Assembly: GCA_021796455.1 (NCBI GenBank)
Contig: JAKACA010000016.1
Location: forward strand, 1-36,270
Length of the DNA: 36,270 nucleotides
Reading direction: 5' to 3'
Source of the DNA: Actinomycetes bacterium
GTDB lineage: Bacteria; Actinomycetota; Acidimicrobiia; Acidimicrobiales; Bog-793
Part shown: positions 22,982 through 29,594 of the stretch, piece after piece
Numbering within the stretch: the stretch's first letter is position 1
Layout of the letters: each line of letters opens with the position of its first letter
The notes under the pieces: generated by a model
Seen by the model: the letters and a program-made list of their open reading frames with translations, nothing else
What the model was told of the DNA's origin: nothing
The model's database searches: none
Program-made: the position numbers and the translations under genes

Positions 22982-23908
22982 CTGACTCCTCCGGACCGTG
23001 GCCGCGACCTCTGCCTGGCCATCGACATAGGTGGAACCAAGATCGCGGTGGGCATCGTTGACCGTCTCGGCGAGATTGTCTGGGCGGATCGGGGTCTTAC
23101 GCCCACCACTCGCGACGCCGATGTCGTGGCCGGCGCGCTTGGCGATCTGGTTGCTCGGGCTGGCGTCGCGGCGACGGGCATCGGAGAGCTCGCCGCCTGT
23201 GGTGTGGGATGCGGCGGACCTATGACCTTTCGGGGCGAGACCGTGTCCCCGCTCAACATCCCCGCATGGCGAAGCTTTCCGCTGCGCGAGCGGCTGTCAG
23301 CCTCTCTCGCCGAGAGCTTCGGGACAACGCGCGTGGCGATCAACATCGACAACGACGCCAAGGCGTTGGCGCTCGCAGAAGGTTGGCTCGGCGCAGCACG
23401 TGGTGTCAGCAACTACATCGCCATGGTCGTCTCCACAGGTGTCGGCGCAGGGATCGTCTTAGAAGGCCGTCTACTCAAGGGTGCCAGCGGGAATGCCGGG
23501 CACATCGGCCACGTGATCGTCGAACCTGGTGGTCGATCCTGTAGTTGTGGAGCAAGGGGCTGCCTCGAGGCCGAGGCGTCCGGAACAGCCATAGCTGTGG
23601 CCACCGGGGACCCGGCAGAGATGGCCTCAGCGCAGGTGCAAGAGCGGACCGGCCGGCTGGTCGGGCGAGCCGTGGGATCGGTCGCCAACCTGCTCGACCT
23701 GCGCCTGGCAGTGGTCGGTGGCAGCGTCGCGCTGGGGTACGGGGCAAGGTTCTTCCAATCGGCCCAGCACGAGACAGATGCCGTGGCGCGACTCGACTTC
23801 TCGAGAGGTTGCCGAGTCGAACCAGCGGGTCTCGGCCCTGATGGCCCACTCGTCGGGGCAGCCGCGCTTGGCTGGGCCGCCCTCGACCCAGGGAGCTCAC
23901 GGCCATGA
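22982..23908 (+). CDS. ROK family glucokinase-like sugar kinase, apparent non-canonical start
   Basis: 308 aa if started at CTG 22982. The essential first strand and phosphate loop LAIDIGGTKIAVGIV are encoded upstream of the track start (GTG 23048). Between the in-frame stop at 22976 and 23048 there is no ATG, GTG or TTG, so the start must be unusual (CTG 22982 preferred, GGGA 8 nt upstream) or the preceding TGA is read through. ROK marks: INIDNDAKALALAE, STGVGAGIV, GNAGHIGHV with the catalytic Asp region replaced by IVEPGG, and the zinc motif CSCGARGCLE. It probably phosphorylates glucose or a related sugar. The stop overlaps the next gene (ATGA). Confidence 0.88.
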   Translation: MTPPDRGRDLCLAIDIGGTKIAVGIVDRLGEIVWADRGLTPTTRDADVVAGALGDLVARAGVAATGIGELAACGVGCGGPMTFRGETVSPLNIPAWRSFPLRERLSASLAESFGTTRVAINIDNDAKALALAEGWLGAARGVSNYIAMVVSTGVGAGIVLEGRLLKGASGNAGHIGHVIVEPGGRSCSCGARGCLEAEASGTAIAVATGDPAEMASAQVQERTGRLVGRAVGSVANLLDLRLAVVGGSVALGYGARFFQSAQHETDAVARLDFSRGCRVEPAGLGPDGPLVGAAALGWAALDPGSSRP

Positions 23909-24186
23909 CCAGGCAGGTCGGCTCGCCTCGCTGGTGGCCGACCGCCTTCGTCGCGGTCGCGAAACGGCCCGAGCTGTGGTGGGTGGCTGCCGTAGAAACC
24001 CGCTCTCTTCTTGCCAGGAACTGGTGGCGATCCTGGCCGCCCCTGCCGCGCCCCGCGCGGGCCTGGCTCGAGTTCCGGATGGAGACCGCCTATGGAGACC
24101 GGCGCGCTCGGCCCTCTCCGGGTGACGTCGTGGCCTGGCTCGGCTGGTGTCGCGAGAGACGTCAGGGCTCGGTCCGGCAAAGGTAG
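23905..24186 (+). CDS. Small Trp/Arg-rich conserved protein, unknown function
   Basis: 93 aa. ATG 23905 overlaps the ROK stop (ATGA), which supports it as real. No named domain recognised. It is rich in Trp, Arg and Pro (ELWWVAAVETRSLLARNWW, ARAWLEFRMETAYGD, DVVAWLGWCRERR). Similar short proteins with an FRxxTAYG...DVVAxLxWCR core are familiar to me from actinobacteria next to sugar kinases, but I cannot name a role. Confidence 0.7.
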   Translation: MTRQVGSPRWWPTAFVAVAKRPELWWVAAVETRSLLARNWWRSWPPLPRPARAWLEFRMETAYGDRRARPSPGDVVAWLGWCRERRQGSVRQR

Positions 24187-24287
24187 CCTCCCCCAAGGGT
24201 GGACATCAGGACCGCAAGGGTGAGGTAACGTCGGCGGATGCGACGCCCGGTAGGACGCCTGCGTCTCCGAGGACGCCCGAGGCCGAG

Positions 24288-24806
24288 ATGAGCGGCCGCG
24301 CGCTCGTCCTCAACACTTCGTTCGAGCCGCTGTCAGTCATTACCGCCCGTCGAGCCTTGGTGCTCGTCCTGTCCGAGCGGGCGGTGCTCCTCGAGGGCAG
24401 CGGCGCGGAGCTCAGATCCATAAGCCGCTCTTTCGCAGAGCCATCGGTGGTGAGGCTCGTTCACTACGTGCGTGTGCCTCATCAGACGCGTGTCGCTGTA
24501 ACGCGCCGCTCGGTGTTCGTCCGGGACGGTCATCGCTGCCAGTACTGCGGGGCACAGGCCGAGAACATCGACCACATCGTGCCGCGCAGCCGAGGTGGAG
24601 CTCACTCCTGGGAGAACGTGGTCGCCTGTTGCCGGAGGTGCAACACGAGAAAGGAGGACCGTCTCTTGGAGGAGGCAGGGTTCTCCCTCACCAGGCAGCC
24701 GAGGGCGCCCCGCTCGAGGCTATGGCTCATGGCGGTGAGCGGCGAGGTCCAAGAGGAATGGGTGCCCTACGTCGCCCCGGTGCTCGAACAGGCGGTTGCC
24801 GTCTGA
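24288..24806 (+). CDS. HNH endonuclease
   Basis: 172 aa from ATG 24288, the start that fits the family opening ALVLNTSFEPLSVITARRALVLVL; the track start at 24147 lies inside the previous gene. The C-terminal HNH fold includes CQYCGAQAENIDHIVPRSRGG, with DH as the metal/catalytic pair, ENVVACCRRCN and a zinc knuckle from CxxC plus CCRRC. These stand-alone actinobacterial HNH proteins resemble McrA-like nucleases of housekeeping distribution; the target is unknown. The stop overlaps a CTG (CTGA) proposed as the start of the next gene. Confidence 0.9.
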   Translation: MSGRALVLNTSFEPLSVITARRALVLVLSERAVLLEGSGAELRSISRSFAEPSVVRLVHYVRVPHQTRVAVTRRSVFVRDGHRCQYCGAQAENIDHIVPRSRGGAHSWENVVACCRRCNTRKEDRLLEEAGFSLTRQPRAPRSRLWLMAVSGEVQEEWVPYVAPVLEQAVAV

Positions 24807-25498
24807 CGCAGTCCGACGCGCGGGACTTTGTCACGCTAAGGCTGAGCGGTCCGCCGCCGCACCTGCTGGCTCGCAGGGTCGTTTACCTGCCGACTGCAGT
24901 CGTCTGCGAGCCGACTTCCCCGGCAGTCGTGATCGGGAGCACCCAGCCGGAGTCCGACGTCGATCGGGCAAGGTGCTCTCGCGAGGGCATCGAGGTTGTG
25001 AGGCGTCGAAGCGGGGGCGGCGCCGTGCTCGTCCGACCGGGAGCCCAAGTCTGGATCGACGTCTTCATACCGCGCGGCGATCCCCGTTTCCGCGAGGACG
25101 TGCTCAAGTCATTCGCATTTCTCGGGCAGGCTTGGAGGGCTGGGCTCGCCGCGGCGATCGGTGCACCGCTCCATTCGCTGGCGGTGGTCGCCGGGCGCAC
25201 CGGCAAGGCGATGCCTTGGTCCGCCAAGGCGTGCTTCGCTGGTCTGGGGGCCGGAGAGATACTCCTTGACAATCGCAAAGTGGTCGGCATCTCCCAGCGA
25301 CGGGATCGCTCCGGCGCTTGGTTCCACTCGATGGCGATGCTGGACTTCGACCCGGGTGAGCTTCCCGGGCTCTTCGACCTGTCTGAGGCGGAGCGGCACG
25401 CAGCGGGCGCGCGCCTTGCAGCAGCCGCCGCGTCTGTCCCGGGCGGACGAGCTGTGGCGGGCGCTCTCGTCTCTGCGGTGCTCGGGGCTTTGTCGTGA
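24803..25498 (+). CDS. Lipoate/octanoate-protein ligase-like protein, possible CTG start
   Basis: 231 aa from CTG 24803. BPL/LPL catalytic fold: VVIGSTQPESDVD, the substrate loop VRRRSGGGAVLV, WIDVFIPRGDP, and the catalytic-lysine segment NRKVVGISQRRDR. It would transfer lipoyl or octanoyl groups to 2-oxoacid dehydrogenase or GcvH domains, as LplA/LipM-type enzymes do. Starts: TTG 24629 would overlap the HNH gene by 178 nt; ATG 24758 is in frame but its purine run touches the start codon; CTG 24803 makes a CTGA overlap like that at miaA. I prefer CTG but not strongly. It is followed by the mraZ promoter region. Confidence 0.8.
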   Translation: MTQSDARDFVTLRLSGPPPHLLARRVVYLPTAVVCEPTSPAVVIGSTQPESDVDRARCSREGIEVVRRRSGGGAVLVRPGAQVWIDVFIPRGDPRFREDVLKSFAFLGQAWRAGLAAAIGAPLHSLAVVAGRTGKAMPWSAKACFAGLGAGEILLDNRKVVGISQRRDRSGAWFHSMAMLDFDPGELPGLFDLSEAERHAAGARLAAAAASVPGGRAVAGALVSAVLGALS

Positions 25499-25516
25499 CA
25501 GCGGCCGAGGCCTCGG

Positions 25517-25541
25517 TGGGTCCTGGTGGTTGTGAGTGGAG
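25517..25541 (+). promoter_or_regulatory. Candidate MraZ box A
   Basis: TGGGT at 25517, TGGTT at 25527 and TGGAG at 25537: three TGG-N-N repeats with an exact 10-bp period, the pattern known for MraZ operators. It overlaps the -35 of the mraZ promoter. Confidence 0.45.
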
Positions 25542-25558
25542 AGAAAGAAAGCTATGGT
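25530..25558 (+). promoter_or_regulatory. mraZ (dcw cluster) promoter
   Basis: TTGTGA (25530-25535), a 17-nt spacer, TATGGT (25553-25558). The predicted start is near 25566, about 50 nt before mraZ. This is the only convincing promoter seen for the 10-kb dcw run. Confidence 0.5.
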
Positions 25559-25582
25559 GGGGGAGAGTGGTGGCTAGGGGAG
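25558..25582 (+). promoter_or_regulatory. Candidate MraZ box B
   Basis: TGGGG at 25558, TGGTG at 25568 and GGGAG at 25578, again exactly 10 bp apart, immediately downstream of the -10. With box A it flanks the promoter, suiting autorepression by MraZ. Confidence 0.45.
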
Positions 25583-25616
25583 CTGGCCCTTAACGCTGAG
25601 AGGGTGCCGCAGAGAG

Positions 25617-26021
25617 TTGGTCTTGGTTAAAGGTCGCGACGAGCGCTCACTAGATCCAAAGTCGAGGGTCATTGTTCCCCAGCGGTTCCGGCCTATGTTC
25701 ATGCCCGAGGGCGTTCTCGCGCCCCACGAGGACGGGTGCATCGCTTTGTGGACGGTGGATGCGTACGCCGAGGAGTCGCTCCGTCAACACTTGCGCTCGA
25801 AGGAGAGCGCGCTTGCCGGCCACGAGGTGAGGCGCTGGTTCTCCATGTGCAGCGATTTCTCGCTCGACCAGCAGGGCCGCATGCTCGTGCCTCCGGGCCT
25901 GCGCGAGCACGCCCAGATCAGTTCCGAGGTGCTCTTCTTCGGCGTGTTCGACCGCGTGGAACTGTGGGCCAAGCAGGTTTGGGAGGCACGCGAGCTCTCT
26001 TTTGGGAGCACGGGGTCGTGA
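25617..26021 (+). CDS. mraZ: Transcriptional regulator MraZ
   Basis: 134 aa from TTG 25617, the start that best matches the family opening (VLVKGRDERSLDPKSRVIVPQRFR). Two SpoVT/AbrB-like swapped-hairpin halves are visible, the second with FSLDQQGRMLVPPGLREHA. MraZ forms rings that bind TGGG-type direct repeats and represses the dcw operon. Two sets of such repeats flank its own promoter here. Its stop lies in GTGA (26018-26021), a possible alternative start for rsmH. It is slightly shorter than typical. Confidence 0.95.
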   Translation: MVLVKGRDERSLDPKSRVIVPQRFRPMFMPEGVLAPHEDGCIALWTVDAYAEESLRQHLRSKESALAGHEVRRWFSMCSDFSLDQQGRMLVPPGLREHAQISSEVLFFGVFDRVELWAKQVWEARELSFGSTGS

Positions 26022-26059
26022 GCCATGCGATCACCTGGGAGAGCGTCCCTACCGGTAGT

Positions 26060-26190
26060 TCCCGGGTCATCCGCAGCCCCTTGGCCGGTGCGCAGGATGG
26101 CTCATCCCTCTCCGCCAGAGCACTCCATCCCCGCTCGGGTATACGACCGTCGTATATCGAAGTGGCCGGGGGGCTGCGGATGACCCGGGA
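26060..26190 (+). repeat. 131-nt inverted-repeat element over the rsmH start region
   Basis: Arms 26060-26080 and 26170-26190 are perfectly complementary over 21 nt (TCCCGGGTCATCCGCAGCCC plus C on the left arm). As RNA, two G-U pairs and GGCC/GGCC extend the stem to 27 bp (26060-26086 with 26164-26190). The interior holds two further hairpins: GGATG-GCT-CATCC (26095-26107) and TATACGA-CCG-TCGTATA (26140-26156). The right arm contains ATG 26180, the homology-favoured rsmH start. No flanking target duplication was seen. It could be a regulatory RNA structure, an RNase III site or a palindromic mobile element. Confidence 0.8.
26140..26156. promoter_or_regulatory. AT-rich 7-bp-arm palindrome inside the rsmH leader
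   Basis: TATACGA-CCG-TCGTATA, a perfect inverted repeat that stands out by its A+T content. It could be a protein-binding operator or the apical hairpin of the larger fold. Confidence 0.4.
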
Positions 26191-27193
26191 CAGCCTGGCT
26201 CCCAACGGCGAGGAGTTCGCGCACCTGCCGGTCATGGTGCGCGAAGTGGTCGAGCTGCTTGCCGGCACCCCCGGCGGGGTTGTGCTGGATGCCACCGTCG
26301 GAGGCGGGGGCCACGCAGCCGCACTGCTCGCAGCCTCGAGCAGTCACCGGCTCATCGGGCTCGATCGCGATCTCGATGCCATCAGCGCGGCTTCTGCCAG
26401 GCTTCGAGCTTTTGGCGCCAGAGCCGTCGTGGTGCATGCTCGCTTCGACCGGCTCGCAGATCTGCTCGACGAGATTGCGCCCCGAGAGCCGGTCTCCGGG
26501 GTCCTCTTCGACCTCGGAGTGAGCTCCAGGCAGTTCGACGAGCCGAGCCGGGGCTTCTCCTACCGCTTTGACGGTCCGCTGGACATGCGCATGGACAGAG
26601 GTGAAGGACTCACTGCAGCCGAGCTCGTCAACTCCATGGCCGAAGATGATCTGGCTCGACTGTTCGCCGCGAGCGGCGAGGTCCGCTTCGCTCATCGCAT
26701 AGCCCGCGCAGTTGTCGGCGCACGGCCCGTGACTACGACACTGCAGCTCGCCGAGATAGTCCGCTATTCCATCCCGTCCGCCGCTCGCAACCGTGGCGGT
26801 CACCCTGCGAGGCGTGTATTCCAGGCGCTCCGCATCGCCGTCAACGACGAGCTCCAGCTCCTCGGCCCCTCACTTGACGCCGCGATGGACGTGCTTGTCC
26901 CGGGGGGGCGTTGTGTGGTGCTGTCCTACCACTCCGGCGAGGACCGGCTCGTGAAGGATCGATTTGCGGCCGCTGCAGCTGGATGGTGCACCTGTCCACG
27001 AGAGATCGGATGCGTCTGCGGAGCGGTACCTGCCATGCGGGTTCTCACGCGCGGTGCCCGCCTGCCGAGCGCGTCCGAGCAGCTGAGCAACCCACGATCG
27101 TCGAGCGCGCGTCTGCGCGCGGCCGAGCGTCTGGACGCTCCGTTCCAGAGGGCCTCCAGACCCGATGTCCCCCGGCCCCGCGAGGAGCAGTGA
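26180..27193 (+). CDS. rsmH: 16S rRNA m4C1402 methyltransferase RsmH (MraW)
   Basis: 337 aa from ATG 26180. SAM-dependent N4-methylation of C1402 in the 30S P site. Family marks: EEFAHLPVMVREVVELL, VVLDATVGGGGHAAALL (SAM loop), LFDLGVSSRQFDEPSRGFSYRFDGPLDMRMD, FQALRIAVNDEL, and VVLSYHSGEDRLVKDRF. Start uncertain: GTG 26018 overlaps the mraZ stop (GTGA), the usual junction type here, and would add 54 residues unlike other RsmH N-termini, encoded largely by the 26060-26190 inverted repeat. ATG 26180 fits homology but lies within the right arm of that stem. The stop overlaps the ftsL start by one base (TGATG). Confidence 0.95.
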   Translation: MTRDSLAPNGEEFAHLPVMVREVVELLAGTPGGVVLDATVGGGGHAAALLAASSSHRLIGLDRDLDAISAASARLRAFGARAVVVHARFDRLADLLDEIAPREPVSGVLFDLGVSSRQFDEPSRGFSYRFDGPLDMRMDRGEGLTAAELVNSMAEDDLARLFAASGEVRFAHRIARAVVGARPVTTTLQLAEIVRYSIPSAARNRGGHPARRVFQALRIAVNDELQLLGPSLDAAMDVLVPGGRCVVLSYHSGEDRLVKDRFAAAAAGWCTCPREIGCVCGAVPAMRVLTRGARLPSASEQLSNPRSSSARLRAAERLDAPFQRASRPDVPRPREEQ

Positions 27194-27651
27194 TGGCTAC
27201 GAGACAAGCCCTGCTCGAGCGGAGCCACGACAATGCGCGACCGCAACCGGCACCGCAGCCCGAGAGAGCTCCCAGGCCTGACCTCGGCGTCCTCGACAGG
27301 CGTCACCTTGCCGCTCGGGCGAAGCGTCGTCAGGCGCGTTTGCTCCAGATCCTGGCGGCTGGGTCCGTGGCGGGAGCTCTCCTGCTCGTTGCCCTGGGCC
27401 ATGCCTTTGTCGCCTCCGAGCAGGTGCGCGCCGATGCGATCCAGTCCGAGGTCGCCCAAGCTCTCTTGGCCCAGCAGGACTATCAGTTGCAAAAGGCCGA
27501 GCTCATGGCGCCGACGCGGATCTTGGCGATCGCAGAGACCCGCCTCCATATGGTCGTCCCGGCTGGGATCACCTATCTGTCACCGGTCAGCACTGGCGAG
27601 ACGGTGGCACAGGCACACCGTGTGTCTAGGGGCAGGACCCAAAAGCCGTGA
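27193..27651 (+). CDS. ftsL: Cell division protein FtsL
   Basis: 152 aa bitopic protein from ATG 27193, with GAGGAG 5 nt upstream. A Pro/Arg-rich cytoplasmic N-terminus (1-50) is followed by a membrane span about 54-76 (ILAAGSVAGALLLVALGHAFV). A short coiled coil (VRADAIQSEVAQALLAQQDYQLQKAE, about 80-105) and a small extracytoplasmic end complete it. FtsL pairs with FtsB/FtsQ in the divisome. Sequence identity in this family is low, so the call rests mainly on topology and position between rsmH and ftsI. It overlaps ftsI by GTGA. Confidence 0.85.
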   Translation: MATRQALLERSHDNARPQPAPQPERAPRPDLGVLDRRHLAARAKRRQARLLQILAAGSVAGALLLVALGHAFVASEQVRADAIQSEVAQALLAQQDYQLQKAELMAPTRILAIAETRLHMVVPAGITYLSPVSTGETVAQAHRVSRGRTQKP

Positions 27652-29582
27652 CCGAGGACCGGCGCCAGAGCCCGCAGGCAAGAGGCGAGCGCGCTTCGCC
27701 GCGAGCGGGCGGACCACGGAGGGCCGGGGGCGTACGGCGTTCACCGTACATAGACAACGGCGGCGTCCGAGCACCGCGCCAACCTCGCCAGCCGTCGGGC
27801 CGCCCGTCGTCGAGCCGCCAGTCGTCGAGCCGCCAGTCGTCACAACGGAGCGGCCAACAGGGGACGGCCCAGCCCCGGAGAACCAGTCAGGCGCGCCGCA
27901 CGGCTGGCGTATCGCACAGGCGCCGTATTCACGGTCTTGTGTTCGTGGCGTTCGTGCTCGTCTCCCTGCTCCTGGCAAGGGTGGTCGACGTCCAGGGGCT
28001 CGGTGCAGCTCGCTACGCAGCCTACGGGAACTCAGAGCTCTACCAGAAGGTGACGCTGCCGGCACTTCGAGGCGCAATCTACGATCGCAACGGCAATCTC
28101 ATCGCGGTGTCGGTGCCGCGTGTCGACGTCGTGAGCGACGACTTCCTCGTGAGCAACCCCTCCACCGACCTCGGCGCCCTATCTCGCATCCTCGGCCTGG
28201 CGCCCTCGGCTCTTCGCTCTGCCCTCACGCAGCGCCGTGGCTACGTGACCCTTGCGCGCCAGGTCAGTCCAGCTACCGAGGCCGCGGTCCAGGCTCTCAA
28301 CCTCCCGAACCTCACTTTCATCCCCGACCCCGAGCGGATCGATCCCGCCGGGAATCTCTTCGCGCCTGTCCTCGGCGTGGTTGGGTTCGCGGGCACGGGG
28401 TTGTCGGGGCTCGAGTACCAGGACCAGAGCCTCCTGCAGGGCATCCCGGGCAGCGAGGAGGTCGCGGTCGGTGCCCAGGGGGAAGCCATGCCACAGGGCC
28501 CGCGAGATGTCAGGAGCGCGCGCCAGGGTTCGGGGCTCGTGCTGACGCTCGACCAGCCGCTCCAGTACGAGGTGACAAAGGTGCTGAGTGCGCGCCTCAA
28601 GGCGACTGACGCCGCGAGCGGCACGGTGGTGGTCCTCGATACCAAGACGGGAGGGATCCTGTCGATGGTTGACCTGGTGCGAAGCAAGAGCGGCGTGGTC
28701 TCGCCCGCGCCCCAGAACCTCGCGGTCACGGCGGAGTACCAGCCAGGATCGGTCATGAAGCTGGCGACGTTCTCGGCCGCGCTCCAAGACGGCGTCATCA
28801 CCCCTAATTCCAAGCTCACGGTGCCTTTCACGATCTACCTCGGAGGCTGGCCGTTCCAGGATGCCGAGTTCCATCCGACCGAGGTCATGCCGGTACGCCA
28901 GATCCTCGCCCAATCATCCAACGTCGGCACGATCGAGATAGCGGCCCGCCTTGGCGCACGCCGGCTCTACAACCAGCTCAGGAACCTCGGCTTTGGCCAG
29001 CGCACGGATCTGAACTGGCCTGGCGAGACGGCAGGAGACGTTCCACCCCTGTCCACTTGGTGGGCATCATCCATGGGCACGATTCCCATCGGTACCGGCG
29101 AGGCCGTGACCGCGCTCCAGATCGCAGACGCCTACAACGCGGTCGCAAACGGCGGTGTCTACGTGCCGCCCCGTCTCGTGCAGGCGACCGTGTCTCCAAA
29201 TGGGGTCGAAAAGCTCGTGACTCCACCGCCGACTCACCGGGTCATTGCCGCTGCTACGGCGCGCGAGCTCGTTCCGATGCTCGAGCTCGTCACTCTCGAC
29301 GGGACTGCGGTGGCCGCGCAGATCCCCGGCTACTCCGTTGCCGGCAAGACTGGAACGGCCCAGATCCCCAACGGGCACGACGGCTATACACCGGGGGCGT
29401 GGATGGCGACTTTCGTCGGCTTCGCCCCAGCTCAGGCCCCCCGCCTCACCGCGATAGTCACGATCAACCATCCGAATGACTTCTACGGCGGCTCTGCTTC
29501 GGCACCGGTCTTCTCGACGATCATGAACTACGCACTGCGCCACTTCGACGTCCCGCCTACAGCTGGCACCGGCCGAAGCTGA
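27648..29582 (+). CDS. ftsI: Septal peptidoglycan transpeptidase (class B PBP), FtsI/PBP3-like
   Basis: 644 aa. Cross-links septal peptidoglycan together with FtsW. The cytoplasmic N-terminus is long, basic and Ser/Gln/Arg-rich (about 1-90, with SSRQSSSRQSS repeats), then there is one membrane span (VFVAFVLVSLLLARVV). The dimerisation domain follows (LPALRGAIYDRNGNLIAVS), then the transpeptidase with active-site SxxK in QPGSVMKLATF (about 366), SSN in LAQSSNVGTIE (about 424) and KTG in VAGKTGTAQ (about 567). No PASTA domain is present. The start GTG 27648 overlaps the ftsL stop (GTGA). A separate mecA-type role is unlikely given the locus. Confidence 0.96.
   Translation: MTEDRRQSPQARGERASPRAGGPRRAGGVRRSPYIDNGGVRAPRQPRQPSGRPSSSRQSSSRQSSQRSGQQGTAQPRRTSQARRTAGVSHRRRIHGLVFVAFVLVSLLLARVVDVQGLGAARYAAYGNSELYQKVTLPALRGAIYDRNGNLIAVSVPRVDVVSDDFLVSNPSTDLGALSRILGLAPSALRSALTQRRGYVTLARQVSPATEAAVQALNLPNLTFIPDPERIDPAGNLFAPVLGVVGFAGTGLSGLEYQDQSLLQGIPGSEEVAVGAQGEAMPQGPRDVRSARQGSGLVLTLDQPLQYEVTKVLSARLKATDAASGTVVVLDTKTGGILSMVDLVRSKSGVVSPAPQNLAVTAEYQPGSVMKLATFSAALQDGVITPNSKLTVPFTIYLGGWPFQDAEFHPTEVMPVRQILAQSSNVGTIEIAARLGARRLYNQLRNLGFGQRTDLNWPGETAGDVPPLSTWWASSMGTIPIGTGEAVTALQIADAYNAVANGGVYVPPRLVQATVSPNGVEKLVTPPPTHRVIAAATARELVPMLELVTLDGTAVAAQIPGYSVAGKTGTAQIPNGHDGYTPGAWMATFVGFAPAQAPRLTAIVTINHPNDFYGGSASAPVFSTIMNYALRHFDVPPTAGTGRS
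27807..27841 (+). repeat. 15-bp in-frame tandem repeat in ftsI
   Basis: Two full copies and a partial one of TCGTCGAGCCGCCAG, encoding SSSRQ units in the cytoplasmic tail. The period is a multiple of 3. Confidence 0.75.
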
Positions 29583-29594
29583 ACGTGGCCAACC

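Noticed and set aside
27233-28609. 458-aa plus-strand ORF
   Set aside because: Alternative frame across ftsL and ftsI; composition is Arg/Pro/Ser-rich and both overlapped genes have clear motifs.
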